Shown: positions 8,343-17,830, counted from the stretch's first letter. The stretch is 64,000 nt of DNA from Saccharothrix deserti (GCF_009769385.1 NZ_VKAB01000023.1:62001-126000); one strand, 5' to 3'. Notes: generated from the sequence alone by a model not told the origin. Made by a program: numbers and translations.

Positions 8343-9379
8343 GCCTGCGGTCGGCGTTCGAGACCACGGTCGAGCTGCTGCCGCGCCCGTTGGACCCGGT
8401 GCGGTCGATCAAGCTGAAGCTCGGGATCCTGCTGGTGTCGGCGTGCGCGGCGGGGTTCGCGTTCTTCTGGTCCCGGATCGGGTGGCTGGCGCCGGGCACG
8501 ACGTTCGGGACGATCGCGGTCGTGCTGGTGACGTCGCAGATCCTCGCGCACGGGATGACCAGGCCGTTGCGGGAGATGACGGCGGCGGTGCGGGCGATGC
8601 GGGCCGGTGACTACAGCCAACGGGTGCGCGCGACGGCTCGGGACGAGGTCGGTGAGCTGGCCGGTGCGTTCAACCAGATGGCGGCCGACCTGAGTGCGGC
8701 GGACCAGCAGCGGCGGGAGCTGATCGCGAACGTGTCGCACGAGTTGCGGACACCGATCACCGCTTTGCAGAACGTTCTGGAGAACGTCGTGGACGGGGTC
8801 GCGCAGCCTGATGCGACGACGATGCGGACGGCGTTGGCGCAGACCGAGCGGTTGGGTCGGCTGGTGACCGAATTGCTGGACCTGTCGCGGATCGACGCGG
8901 GGGCGCACCGGCTGGACCGGGCGGAGTTCGCTTTGGCGCCGTTGTTGGAGGAGGTCGTGGCGGAAGCCTCGGTGGCCGCTCGAGGGGTGCGGTTCACCGT
9001 CGACGTTTCGCCGCCTGCGGCAACGGTTTATGCGGATGAGGCGCGGCTGGCGCAGGTGGTCGCGAACCTGTTGGACAACGCCGCCCGACACGGTCCGGCG
9101 GGTGGCGAGGTGCGGATTTCGGCTTCCGTGGGCACGGATCTGGTGCTGGAGGTCGCGGACGACGGGCCGGGGATCGCGCCGCAGGACCGTGAACGGGTCT
9201 TCGAGCGCTTCACACGCGGTGAACGGGCCGCCGGCGGTGGCACGGGCTTGGGTCTGAACATCGCGCGGTGGGTGGTCGACCTGCACGGCGGCACCATCGC
9301 CGTGGTCGACGGCCCAGGCTGCCGAATCCGAGCCACCATCCCCGCAGCCACCGCCACAGCCGGCCCCGCCGTGACCTGA
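8339..9379 (+). CDS. Sensor histidine kinase (HAMP, HisKA, HATPase)
   Basis: This 346-residue kinase starts at GTG 8339, overlapping the regulator stop by 4 nt. Two membrane helices lie near residues 20-65 with a very short extracytoplasmic loop (WSRIGWLAPGTT). That suggests it senses membrane state or a partner protein rather than a large ligand. HAMP follows (MTRPLREMTAAVRAM), then the H-box NVSHELRTPITAL with the phospho-acceptor His, an N-box (NLLDNAARH), G1 DDGPGIAP and G2 GGTGLGLNIA. All catalytic motifs look intact. It phosphorylates the response regulator encoded directly upstream. The signal is not apparent from sequence. Confidence 0.94.
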   Translation: MSLRSAFETTVELLPRPLDPVRSIKLKLGILLVSACAAGFAFFWSRIGWLAPGTTFGTIAVVLVTSQILAHGMTRPLREMTAAVRAMRAGDYSQRVRATARDEVGELAGAFNQMAADLSAADQQRRELIANVSHELRTPITALQNVLENVVDGVAQPDATTMRTALAQTERLGRLVTELLDLSRIDAGAHRLDRAEFALAPLLEEVVAEASVAARGVRFTVDVSPPAATVYADEARLAQVVANLLDNAARHGPAGGEVRISASVGTDLVLEVADDGPGIAPQDRERVFERFTRGERAAGGGTGLGLNIARWVVDLHGGTIAVVDGPGCRIRATIPAATATAGPAVT

Positions 9380-9398
9380 TCCGCGCCACCGCACCACC

Positions 9399-9486
9399 CG
9401 CGAGAGTCCTACGTCCAGGACGCGAGAGTCCTACGTTCGGGACGCGAGAGTCCTACGTTCGCGTACCCCGAGTTCAACATTCAGAA
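9399..9486. repeat. Modular intergenic repeat cluster R2
   Basis: Three same-direction copies of CGAGAGTCCTACGTNC (near 9401, 9423 and 9444) are followed by a CGAGTTCAACATTCAG unit. All units point the same way, so unlike R1, R3, R4 and R5 no long hairpin forms here. It lies between the kinase stop and the DUF4153 gene. Confidence 0.8.
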
Positions 9487-9569
9487 CACCCGGATCACAC
9501 CAATCTCACACACCCGCCAACCGCCGCACACTCGGCGGGCGATGGCGCACGCCCTGGAGGCAACACCCG

Positions 9570-10901
9570 ATGACCCCCAACCGCGTACTCCTCACCGGCA
9601 CCGCAGCCGGGATCGGGGCGGCCGTGCTCCTCCCCCTCGACGAACCCGGCCTCGGCTGGTCCCTCACCGCCGCCCTCGTCTTCGCACTCCTGCGCAAAGT
9701 CAGACCGGCGTGGGCAGTCCTCTCGGTCGCACTGTTCGCCGTCGGCGCGTTCGTCGCGGCCGAATGGCTCTTCGTCCTCTGCGCGATCGCGGGCTGCGCC
9801 GCCGGTTCACTCGCGATCGCCGGCGGACGGACCGCGCGCGGCATGGTGTTCGGCGCGGGAGCGGTGCCGATCGCGACGGTCAGGGCCGTGCCGTGGCTGG
9901 CAAAAGGCGTGAAGGAACGCGGCGCCCCGCCGATGACGCGTCCGATCCTCGCCACCGCCGCCCTGCTGCTGGTCTTCGTCCCCCTGCTCGCCGGGGCGGA
10001 CGCGGCGTTCGCCAACCTGCTCGGCTCGGTCGTCCCGGACGAATCGTCAGGCCAGCCCATCGTGCTGTTCCTCGCCGTGGGCCTGGGCACGATCGGCGCG
10101 TGCTACCTGCTCGTCTCACAACCGAACCTCGACGGGACAGCCGTCCTCCCCCGCACGGTCGCGCGACGTGACTGGGTGCTGCCCGTGGGCGCGTTGGTGC
10201 TGCTCTTCGCCACCTTCGTAGGCGTGCAGATCTCCACCCTCTTCGCCGGCGACGAGCACGTCATCACCACCGCCGACCTCACCTACGCCGACTACGCGCG
10301 CACCGGTTTCTGGCAACTGCTCGCCGTCACCGTGCTCACCCTCGGCGTGATCGCCGTCGTCGCACGCCTCGCCCACCTCGACTCGCCCACCGACCGCCGT
10401 TGGCTGCGCGGCCTGCTCGGCGCTTTGAGCGTGCTCACTTTGGTGATCGTCGCCTCCGCCCTCACCCGCATGTGGCTCTACCAGCAGGCGTACGGCTTCA
10501 CCGTGCTGCGCGTCCTCGTCTCGGCGTGCGAACTGTGGCTGGGCTTGGTCTACCTGCTGGTTCTCGCCGCGGGCGTGCGGCTGCAGGCCGGGTGGCTGGC
10601 CCGCGCCGTCGTGGGCACGGGGTTCGCCGCCCTCGTCGGACTCGCCGCGATCAACCCGGACCGGTTCATCGCCGAACGCAACATCGACCGCTGGCAGGAG
10701 ACCGGGAAGATCGACGTCTGGTACCTGAGCACGCTGTCCGACGACGCCGTGCCCGCCCTCGCCTCGCTCCCGTCGGACCTGCGCGCCTGCGCCCTGAAGT
10801 TCCGCCGCGTCGGGTCCGACGACTGGCGCGAGTGGAACCTCGGCCGGCAGCACGCCAGGACCTCGCTCGCCGACCTCGAACTCGGCCCTTGCGGGCGGTG
10901 A
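9570..10901 (+). CDS. DUF4153/DUF4173-type multi-pass membrane protein
   Basis: This 443-residue protein starts at ATG 9570 and has about ten hydrophobic segments spread through the first 370 residues. The segment TYADYARTGFWQLLAV and the downstream helices match the DUF4153 family (also called DUF4173), a common actinobacterial membrane family of unknown biochemical role. After the last helix comes a soluble tail (NIDRWQETGKIDVWYLSTL, then RRVGSDDWREWNLG), again typical of the family. It follows the OmpR-type two-component system in the same direction but is separated from it by 190 bp containing repeat cluster R2. Confidence 0.82.
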   Translation: MTPNRVLLTGTAAGIGAAVLLPLDEPGLGWSLTAALVFALLRKVRPAWAVLSVALFAVGAFVAAEWLFVLCAIAGCAAGSLAIAGGRTARGMVFGAGAVPIATVRAVPWLAKGVKERGAPPMTRPILATAALLLVFVPLLAGADAAFANLLGSVVPDESSGQPIVLFLAVGLGTIGACYLLVSQPNLDGTAVLPRTVARRDWVLPVGALVLLFATFVGVQISTLFAGDEHVITTADLTYADYARTGFWQLLAVTVLTLGVIAVVARLAHLDSPTDRRWLRGLLGALSVLTLVIVASALTRMWLYQQAYGFTVLRVLVSACELWLGLVYLLVLAAGVRLQAGWLARAVVGTGFAALVGLAAINPDRFIAERNIDRWQETGKIDVWYLSTLSDDAVPALASLPSDLRACALKFRRVGSDDWREWNLGRQHARTSLADLELGPCGR

Positions 10902-10995
10902 CGTGGTCGGCGACCAAGGACCTGAGATGGATGACGGAGCCAAGCGACGCGTGACAGGTTCGGGCCATCGGCAACTCCTCCTGCGGGACCGTGGA

Positions 10996-11001
10996 TACGT
11001 T
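10996..11001 (+). promoter_or_regulatory. Leaderless -10 box for the lipoprotein relic
   Basis: TACGTT lies exactly 7 nt before ATG 11009 and there is no ribosome site. Confidence 0.4.
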
Positions 11002-11008
11002 GCGTCAC

Positions 11009-11319
11009 ATGCTCCGGCTGCTCTTGTCTGTCCTGCTGGTGGGCGTTGCCGCTTGCGGTGCGCCTGACCAACCCGCGAACCCGGTGACGTCTTCGTCGAC
11101 GACGCCCAGCACCTCACCGTCAGCGAGATCGACGGACGCCGGGCGTTGCTCGGCACGGTCTCACGCGGCGACAAAACCACGTACTCGATCCTGGTCGCGA
11201 CCGGCCCTGGTCAGTCCTTCCGGATCTTCGCGACCAACTTCGGCACGGGCACGCCCGGACCGGACGCGCTCACGGTCGGGAAGAACTTCGCCTCGGCCGT
11301 CCTCCGCCGCTTGGGCTAG
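11009..11319 (+). pseudogene. Frameshifted small lipoprotein
   Basis: ATG 11009 opens a clear lipoprotein signal (MLRLLLSVLLVGVAACGAP, lipobox VAAC) and a Pro/Ser/Thr linker. That frame then turns into Arg/Ser-rich nonsense. From about 11068 a different frame (offset by 2) reads like real protein to TAG 11317: DVFVDDAQHLTVSEIDG, then TYSILVATGPGQSFRIF and ALTVGKNFASAVLRRLG. The second frame is closed upstream by TGA at 11065, so a single indel near 11070-11150 would restore a lipoprotein of about 100 residues. Either the gene is a recent pseudogene or the assembly has a one-base error. I do not recognise the mature domain. Nothing else is visible up to 11471. Confidence 0.65.
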
Positions 11320-11471
11320 TACTCCACCTGCGGGTTCGGGTGGTGGGTGGGGGACGGCGGGCCAGTGGGGAATGTCGCAATTGGCCGGTGGTGCGGAGGA
11401 ACAGGGCTGAAGCAGGCCGTTCGTGGGTACGGAACCTGGAACGTCCCCCGCGCACGAGGAGGTGCCCGTCC

Positions 11472-12611
11472 GTGGTCGCAGCCGTCATCACGTTCACCGG
11501 CTCGCTGCTGGTCGCGCTGCTCGCCGTCACGCTGGTCCACCGGGTCGTCCGCCGCATCGGCCGCCGGTCGGCGCTGTTCGCCGGGCTCGCCCGACACGCC
11601 TACCGGCCCGCGCTGGTCATGGCCGTGCTGGTGGCCGTGCAGTTCTCGTTGGGTGTGGCGGCGCGCGGCGAGTGGCGACCGGTCGCGCTGCACGTGACGG
11701 GTATAGCGCTGATCCTCGCCGGCGCGTGGCTGCTCGCCGCACTGCTGGTCGTGATCGAGGACGCGACGTTGGCGCGCATCCGGGTCGACGTCTCGGACAA
11801 CCGGCACGCCCGCCGCGTGCACACGCAGATCACGCTGGTCAGGCGGGTCACCGTGGTCGTGGTGAGCGTGCTGGCGGCAGCCGCGGTGCTGATGACGTTC
11901 CCCAGCGCGCGTGCGGCCGGGACGAGCCTGCTGGCGTCGGCCGGTGTCATCGGCGCCATCGCCGCGTTGGCGGCGCAGTCGTTGCTGGGCAACGTGTTCG
12001 CGGGCGTGCAGATCGCGTTCAGCGACGCGCTCAGGCTGGACGACGTGGTGGTCGTGGAGAACCAGTGGGGCCGGATCGAGGACATCACCCTCACCTACGT
12101 GGTCGTGCACCTGTGGGACGACCGGCGCCTGATCCTGCCCACCGCCTACTTCCTGAAGACGCCGTTCGAGAACTGGACGCGGACCCAGTCGGCGCTGCTG
12201 GGCACGGTGGAGATGGACCTCGACTGGACGGTGCCGGTGGAGGAACTGCGGCAGGAGCTGCGGCACGCCCTCGAAGCCAGCGACCTGTGGGACGGCCGGG
12301 TGTGCGTGCTGCAGGTGACGGACGCGGTCGGGTCGTTCGTGCGGGTCCGGGCGCTGGTGAGCGCGTCGGACGCCGGGCGGCTGTGGGACCTGCGGTGCGT
12401 GGCGCGCGAGCACCTGGTCGGCTGGCTGCGGGCGCGGCACCCCGGCGCGCTGCCGCAGGTGCGGGTGCGCGACCTGCCCCGCGCCAACGGTCAGGCGCCG
12501 GTTCAGCCGGCGAACGGGTCGTCCGACAACCGCGTGTTCGGCGAGAGCGCGGACGGCGAGGAGCGCGTGCAGGCGTTCAGCGGCCCCGACCAGCCCGTGC
12601 AACCGCGCTGA
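11472..12611 (+). CDS. Mechanosensitive ion channel, MscS family
   Basis: This 379-residue protein starts at GTG 11472, 10 nt after AGGAGG. Hydrophobic helices occur near residues 1-20, 40-57, 68-95 and 120-140. The pore-lining TM3 region follows (AGTSLLASAGVIGAIAALAA, then QSLLGNVFAGVQIAF), the most conserved part of MscS-like channels. The beta domain is visible in LDDVVVVENQWGRIEDI and the conserved LILPTAYFLKTPFENWTR. A cytoplasmic alpha/beta domain and a hydrophilic tail end the protein. The role is release of solutes on osmotic downshock. It stands alone, with a small lipoprotein gene 44 bp behind it in the same direction. Confidence 0.92.
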   Translation: MVAAVITFTGSLLVALLAVTLVHRVVRRIGRRSALFAGLARHAYRPALVMAVLVAVQFSLGVAARGEWRPVALHVTGIALILAGAWLLAALLVVIEDATLARIRVDVSDNRHARRVHTQITLVRRVTVVVVSVLAAAAVLMTFPSARAAGTSLLASAGVIGAIAALAAQSLLGNVFAGVQIAFSDALRLDDVVVVENQWGRIEDITLTYVVVHLWDDRRLILPTAYFLKTPFENWTRTQSALLGTVEMDLDWTVPVEELRQELRHALEASDLWDGRVCVLQVTDAVGSFVRVRALVSASDAGRLWDLRCVAREHLVGWLRARHPGALPQVRVRDLPRANGQAPVQPANGSSDNRVFGESADGEERVQAFSGPDQPVQPR

Positions 12612-12655
12612 CCTCCCCGTCCGTCCTGGTGGCAGGACCGTGGCCGGGAGGGCGC

Positions 12656-13063
12656 ATGCGAAGACAGGTGGTACTCGTGCTGGCGGGGTTGGTGCTGGCG
12701 GGCTGCGGCGCCCGAGGCGCGGACGTCGCCGATTCCCACCCCGTTCTCACGGACTCGGCCAGTGCGACCTCGGAGGCGCGGATGCCCGTCAAGCTCAGCC
12801 CGCAGGGCAAGGACGTGCTCCAGCAGGCCAAGCGCTCCGGCGCGAAGACCGTGGTGCTGACCGTCTCCACCGAGCGGGACAAGACCGACCAGGTGGCCGC
12901 CGGTTTGCAACAGCTGGGCGCGACCGTGGAGGCCACCGACACCACCATCGGTTACGTCCGCGTCTCCGTCCCCGTCGAGCTGGCGGAGAAGGCGACGACC
13001 GTCGAGGGCATCAGCCGGGTCGACGTGGACGAGCCCCTGTCCAACATCGACCCCACTCCCTAG
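12656..13063 (+). CDS. Lipoprotein resembling a subtilase propeptide (I9-like inhibitor)
   Basis: This 135-residue protein has a lipoprotein signal with lipobox LAGC (Cys17). The mature domain (about residues 45-127) aligns by eye along its whole length with the propeptide of the subtilase encoded convergently at 13160-16423. Shared landmarks are an LG-x-x-VE turn, a Y-x-x-VSVP strand, AEKA, and a final VDVD. Subtilase propeptides (I9 family) fold the protease and inhibit it. A membrane-anchored free copy could act in trans as an inhibitor or chaperone of the neighbouring protease. That role is inferred; the similarity is seen directly. Start ATG 12656 has GGGAGG just upstream. A shared terminator separates the two genes. 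Confidence 0.75.
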   Translation: MRRQVVLVLAGLVLAGCGARGADVADSHPVLTDSASATSEARMPVKLSPQGKDVLQQAKRSGAKTVVLTVSTERDKTDQVAAGLQQLGATVEATDTTIGYVRVSVPVELAEKATTVEGISRVDVDEPLSNIDPTP

Positions 13064-13079
13064 CGGCAAAAGGCAAAGG

Positions 13080-13117
13080 CTCAGGGCCACTCCCAATGCA
13101 GCGGGAGTGGCCCTGAG
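13080..13117. terminator. Bidirectional terminator between lipoprotein and subtilase
   Basis: A perfect 15-bp stem (13080-13094 with 13103-13117) and an 8-nt loop lie between the two convergent genes. Confidence 0.85.
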
Positions 13118-13159
13118 GTCGTTCACACGCGGCGTCAGCCCGGTGAGTCAGCCCAGCGA

Positions 13160-16100
13160 TCAGGCCACGTTCTGCACGATCACCGCGCTGCGGCCGACGA
13201 TCGCGCCTTCCGAGGTCTGCACGGTCAGCTCACCGCGCAGCACCCGACCGGCACCGGGCTGACCGGCGACGGTCACCGTGCCGGGGACGGTCCACGTCGC
13301 ACCGGCCACGCGCTCGGCGTCGGCGTCGGTCACCGCGACCGTGCCGAGGCCCGGAGCGGCGAACAGGTCGATGTAGTCGTACTCCGTGGTGCCCGCGGGC
13401 ACCTCGAAGCCGTCGACCCGCACCTGCCACGCGCCCGCGGCCGGGTTGTTGATCGTCACCGACTCCTCCGAGTCGCCGTCCGCCGCCTGACCGGCCAGCA
13501 CACAGTTACCCGAAGTGCAGTTGTAGACGAACAGGTCGAGGTCGGCGGACACGTCGCTGGTCTTGCCGATCGTCGCGCGCAGCGACGTCGCACCCGGCAC
13601 CACGACCAGGTCGTACGCCTGGACCACGGCGTTCGCGATGGTCGGACGCGCGATCCGGGCACTGGACAGCGAACCGCCGACGACCCGGCCGTTGAACGAC
13701 GCCAGCGAGTTGGTCACCGCGTACTCGCGGCTGATCGGCGTGCCGATCACGGCCGACGCGATGGTGTCCGGGTTCGGGCTGACCGACGTGCCCAGCACGG
13801 ACGCGGTCACCGAGAACGGCGCCGCGTCGGCGTCGGAGGTGCGCCGCGCCTCGACCACGACCTCCCACACGCCCGGCAGCGGGTTGCTGACCGTGCGGCT
13901 GGTCGGCGAGCCACCGGAACAGCCGGCGCCCGCGTCGGGGTTGTAGCAGTTCGTCGAGGACGTGGTGTCGAACGGCACGCCGTACGGGTCGTAGCGCAGG
14001 AACCGGACCTGGCCCTTGCCCGCCTCCGCGCCACCGGCCGCCATGTCGATCTTCAGCGCGCTGGCGCCGACGGGCACCTTCACGAAGAAGCTCTTCGACT
14101 GGTTGCGCGGGATCGTGCCGGTCTTGGTCACCGCGTACTGGCCCGCCGCGGTGAACTCGTCCGCCGCGAACACGGTGTTCAGGGTGAACACGTCGATGCC
14201 GCGGGTGCCCGGGTTGTCCAGCTTCAGCACGGCCGAGTGCACGCCCGCCTTGGTCGGCTTGACCTTGACGTCGAACTTCACCGGCGTGTTCAACGGCAGG
14301 CTGACCAGGGACTTGGACGAGAACGTGCCGTCGTTGCCCTGCCAGTTCACCATGAACTGCTGGTTGCGGTTCGGGCCCGTGGTGCGGGTCAGGGTGTACG
14401 TGCGCACGTACTCCTTGCCCACGACGACGCCCTCGCGGTCGTGGATGCCGACACCGGTGTTCGGGGTGGCCAGCAGACCGGACAGCGCGGTGTTCACGGT
14501 CACCGAGGTGCTGACCGCCTGCGGCTCCGGGTGCTCGTTGAGCTGCGACCACGCGCGCTTGGTGTCGAACAGACCGGAGCCCTGCTCGTAGGCCTGCAAC
14601 GACGAGACCCACTTGGCGCCGGACTGGATCGCGTTGCGCAGCGCCGCGACGGGCGGGCGCTCGCCGTTGTGCTCGGCCTTGTACGCGCTGACGAGCAGCG
14701 CGGCGGCGCCGGTCGCCTGCGGTGCGGCCATCGACGTGCCGTTGAGCATGGCGTAACCGGCGGGCAGGGCGAAGGTGCCCGCCAGCGGGCCGGGCTGCAG
14801 CCACTGCGGCGTGGTGGAGACCGCCGAGCCGGGCGCGACGATGGTCGGCTTGAACCCGCCGTCCTCACGGGGACCGCGCGACGAGAAACCGTGCAGGCCC
14901 TCGCGCTGCGCGGTCACCGAACCGTAGTTGGCCAGCCAGGTGTCCTTGGTGATGTACGAGCCGACGCTGACCGAGTCGGTGGTCACCGACGGGTCGCCGA
15001 CGGTGTTCGCGCCCGCGCCGCTGTTGCCCGCGGAGATGAACACCTGCACGTTGTACTCGGCGATGGTGCGGTTGTAGAGCTCCGAGCGCGCGTTGTTGCC
15101 GTCGTTGAGCGCCGGCAGGCCGCCGATGGAGATGTTGACGACGTCGGCGCCGTTGCGCGCCGCGTACAGCAGGCCGTCGATCAGACCGCTGTTGGTGCAC
15201 GACGGCGTGGACAGGCAGACCTTGACGGCCATCAGCTTCGCGCCGGGCGCGGCGCCGGCCATCTTGCCGCCGAACATCTTGTTGGCCGCGGTGATGCCCG
15301 CGACGTGCGAGCCGTGCGCGCCGGCCGACATGCCGAGGTTGACCCACGCGGTGCCGGCGGCGTCGTAGATCGACTTGTCGGTCTGCACCACGAACGCCAC
15401 GGTGTCCAGCACCGGCGTGGCCGGGTTGTCCGCGCCGAAGTGGCCGACATCCTTCTTGTACTTGTAGTCGATCATCGCGGTCTGGTCGGTGAAGTCGCCG
15501 TCACCGTCCACGTCGACGCGGACTTCCTTGGTGGTGATGTCCTGGAGCACGCCGAACGTGTCGACGCGGTCGCCGTCGCGGTTGACGTCACCACCGATCT
15601 CGCTGTTGGCCAGGCCGAAGTCGCCCGCGGTCTCGCGGAACAGGCCGAAGCTGAACGGGCCGCCGGTGGCCGGTGCGGTGTAGGTCGCGCCGCCGTCGGT
15701 GAACGAGCCGTTGTAGCGGCCCGCGACCTTGACCCAGGAGCCGTCACCCGAGTTGGTGGCGTTGGCGTTGTACCAGTCGACGATCTTGCGCTCACCGGTC
15801 GAGGTGGTCGCCAGCGCCGGGTGGTCCAGGTCGACGCCGGAGTCCATGATGGCGATCGTCGTGCCGCGGCCGTCCCACTGGGGGTGCTCGTCGGTGAACT
15901 GCGCCGCGTTGGTGTCCCGCGTCGGCATGTACGGGTTCTTCTTGGGCGTGGACGCGCCCGGCGCCGGCTGCGGCAGCGGGGAGCCCATGCCCTCGGGGCG
16001 CGGGTTGTCCAGGACGACCAGGCCGTCCACGTCCACCGCGTTCACGGACGCGAGCCCGGCGGCCTTCTCGGCCTTGTCCCGCGGCACCGAGACCTTGAGG

Positions 16101-16423
16101 TAGTCGACGTCGCGCTCGGTGGACTCCACCACGCCGCCGAGGGCCTTGAGGTCGTTGGCGGCGGCGTCCAGCTTGCCCTCTTCGGCGGCGACCAGGAGCG
16201 TGACGTTCGCCTGACCGGCCTTCTCGGCCTCGGCGATGTGCGCCAGGTCCTGCTTGTCGAGCTGCTTGTCGGCGGGCGCGGGCGCGGTCGGCGCCTCCTG
16301 CGCGACGGCCGACCCGGCGGCGAGGCCGAACCCGGTGGTGCCCAGCACGGCGGCCATGCCCAGCATGGTGGCAAGCCCAGCCGCACTGGTGCGGTGTCTC
16401 CACCGGCTTCTTGAGTTGATCAC
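13160..16423 (-). CDS. Large secreted S8 (subtilisin-like) serine protease
   Basis: This 1087-residue secreted protease starts at GTG 16423 with GAAGGG upstream. A signal peptide runs to about residue 41 (AVAQEA). An I9-like propeptide follows (about 54-135), then the catalytic domain. The triad is visible as Asp194 (IAIMDSGVD), His373 (HGSHVAG) and Ser564 (LNGTSMAAP), with the oxyanion Asn in ISAGNSG. The spacing between Asp and His is enlarged by an insert containing Asp-rich, calcium-binding-like stretches (DVNRDGDRVD and DVDGDGDFTD). About 500 C-terminal residues form beta-rich domains typical of long actinobacterial subtilases, probably pre-peptidase-type modules. The nearby free propeptide-like lipoprotein suggests a dedicated regulator. 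Confidence 0.93.
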   Translation of the reverse strand: MINSRSRWRHRTSAAGLATMLGMAAVLGTTGFGLAAGSAVAQEAPTAPAPADKQLDKQDLAHIAEAEKAGQANVTLLVAAEEGKLDAAANDLKALGGVVESTERDVDYLKVSVPRDKAEKAAGLASVNAVDVDGLVVLDNPRPEGMGSPLPQPAPGASTPKKNPYMPTRDTNAAQFTDEHPQWDGRGTTIAIMDSGVDLDHPALATTSTGERKIVDWYNANATNSGDGSWVKVAGRYNGSFTDGGATYTAPATGGPFSFGLFRETAGDFGLANSEIGGDVNRDGDRVDTFGVLQDITTKEVRVDVDGDGDFTDQTAMIDYKYKKDVGHFGADNPATPVLDTVAFVVQTDKSIYDAAGTAWVNLGMSAGAHGSHVAGITAANKMFGGKMAGAAPGAKLMAVKVCLSTPSCTNSGLIDGLLYAARNGADVVNISIGGLPALNDGNNARSELYNRTIAEYNVQVFISAGNSGAGANTVGDPSVTTDSVSVGSYITKDTWLANYGSVTAQREGLHGFSSRGPREDGGFKPTIVAPGSAVSTTPQWLQPGPLAGTFALPAGYAMLNGTSMAAPQATGAAALLVSAYKAEHNGERPPVAALRNAIQSGAKWVSSLQAYEQGSGLFDTKRAWSQLNEHPEPQAVSTSVTVNTALSGLLATPNTGVGIHDREGVVVGKEYVRTYTLTRTTGPNRNQQFMVNWQGNDGTFSSKSLVSLPLNTPVKFDVKVKPTKAGVHSAVLKLDNPGTRGIDVFTLNTVFAADEFTAAGQYAVTKTGTIPRNQSKSFFVKVPVGASALKIDMAAGGAEAGKGQVRFLRYDPYGVPFDTTSSTNCYNPDAGAGCSGGSPTSRTVSNPLPGVWEVVVEARRTSDADAAPFSVTASVLGTSVSPNPDTIASAVIGTPISREYAVTNSLASFNGRVVGGSLSSARIARPTIANAVVQAYDLVVVPGATSLRATIGKTSDVSADLDLFVYNCTSGNCVLAGQAADGDSEESVTINNPAAGAWQVRVDGFEVPAGTTEYDYIDLFAAPGLGTVAVTDADAERVAGATWTVPGTVTVAGQPGAGRVLRGELTVQTSEGAIVGRSAVIVQNVA

Positions 16424-16680
16424 GGCACAAACCCTTCGTGGCGGAAAGATTGGCGCAAGCACATCTTCCCCACCACGGGGTGACAATCAGACGAACAGCC
16501 CAAGTTATAAGTCCGCATGGGACTGAACGGTGTATTGCGCGAACACGCGAGAAGTGCCGTGCCACTGAAGGACGAGCGCGACTACTCCAGTCAAGAGCCG
16601 ACCGGCCGGAATGTCAAACACTGTCAACGGTGAAGCGCCCGGAAGCGTGGGAAATCGGTAACAAATCGCACATCAACGCG

Positions 16681-17511
16681 ATGGCGAGCACACTGGTCTC
16701 CATCGTGGACGCGGAGCCGATCGACCGGATAGCCGACGAGCTGTACGCCCTGCCGCCGGCGGAGTTCGTCGCGGCCAGGGACGCCCACGCCCGGCTGGCG
16801 GGCGACCGCGGCGACAAGGCGCTGGCCAAGCAGATCTCGGGGCTGCGCAAGCCGACCTCGTCCGCGTGGGCGCTGAACCTGCTGGCCCGCGAGGGCGCGT
16901 CCGACCTGACCGAGGCGATGACGCTGGGCGACGAGTTGCGCACCGCGCAGGAGGAGTTGCGCGGTGGGGCGCTGCGGCAGCTGGGCGCACGTCGGCGGGC
17001 CGTGCTGAGCACCCTCGTGCGGCGGGTCGAGGAGTTGGCGCGCGACGCCGGTCAGCCGCTCGGTCCGGACGCCGTGCAGCAGGTGCGGACGACGTTGACC
17101 GCGGCGTTGTCGGACGCGGTGCTGGCCGCGCGGATCAAGGCGGGACGGCTGGTCAAGCCGGTCGAGCAGTCCGGCTTCGGGCCGTTGAGCGAGACCGCCG
17201 TGCCGGTGCGGGACGACCTCGCGCCACGCCGTGAGCAGCGACGGGAGCGGCAGCTGACGCGGGCGCGGGCCGACATCAGCGCCGCGCAGGCCGACGTGAA
17301 GAAGGCGGACACCGCCGTCACCGAGGCCGAGCAGGCGTTGGCCGAACGCGAGGAGCACAGCGCCAACCTGCGCGCCGAGCTGCGTCGGGCGCAGCAGGCG
17401 GAGCAGGAGGCGGCGACCCAGCTGGCGCGGGCCAAGCGGCGTGCCGACACCGCGCGGGACAAGCTCGCGGGGGCCGAGGCCCGGATGCGCGAGCTGCGCG
17501 GTGAAGCCTGA
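16681..17511 (+). CDS. Coiled-coil protein of unknown function
   Basis: I do not recognise this 276-residue protein. It opens MASTLVSIVDAEPIDRIADE, followed by a helical domain with SGLRKPTSSAWALNLLARE (about residues 55-75), a motif I have seen in conserved actinobacterial hypothetical proteins. The last 100 residues are an uninterrupted charged coiled coil rich in Glu, Arg and Ala heptads (from RREQRRERQLTRARADI). There are no membrane segments or signal. The start at ATG 16681 has no good ribosome site; an in-frame GTG at 16630 is an alternative. It diverges from the subtilase across a 257-bp spacer in which I see no clear promoter. Confidence 0.7.
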   Translation: MASTLVSIVDAEPIDRIADELYALPPAEFVAARDAHARLAGDRGDKALAKQISGLRKPTSSAWALNLLAREGASDLTEAMTLGDELRTAQEELRGGALRQLGARRRAVLSTLVRRVEELARDAGQPLGPDAVQQVRTTLTAALSDAVLAARIKAGRLVKPVEQSGFGPLSETAVPVRDDLAPRREQRRERQLTRARADISAAQADVKKADTAVTEAEQALAEREEHSANLRAELRRAQQAEQEAATQLARAKRRADTARDKLAGAEARMRELRGEA

Positions 17512-17830
17512 CTGCCCACTGATTGCCCCACTGATCGCCCCACTGGCCGACGTCTGCCCCGCCGGTGATGGTGACGCCCTGTAGTGATGCCTGCCACCCC
17601 AGGGTGAATCCGGGGAACACTTACCGGAACCCGCCCGTTCTACTGCTGGTCGGCACGTGGTACGCCGCACCGGACGTCAGGCCCCGCAGGGCACCTCCCC
17701 CCAGGCCCGCGGTACCTCTCCCCGAGACGTTGCAGGTGCGCCCGCGCATGCCCGACCGCCGTCGGCCGAACGGTTCCCCCACCGGACGGCCGGCGGCCTC
17801 AACCTCCGACACCCCTCCGACAGCCGCAGC
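17512..17830. other. Gene-free spacer with short imperfect repeats
   Basis: Just after the coiled-coil gene, three imperfect copies of a 12-13-bp unit containing CCCACTG lie between 17513 and 17555. In the rest of this 319-bp spacer I find no credible gene, hairpin or promoter. Confidence 0.5.

Noticed and set aside
14237..16414. 725-codon plus-strand frame opposite the subtilase
   Set aside because: It is low-complexity Arg/Gly/Val/His translation of the antisense strand; the subtilase on the other strand has complete motifs.
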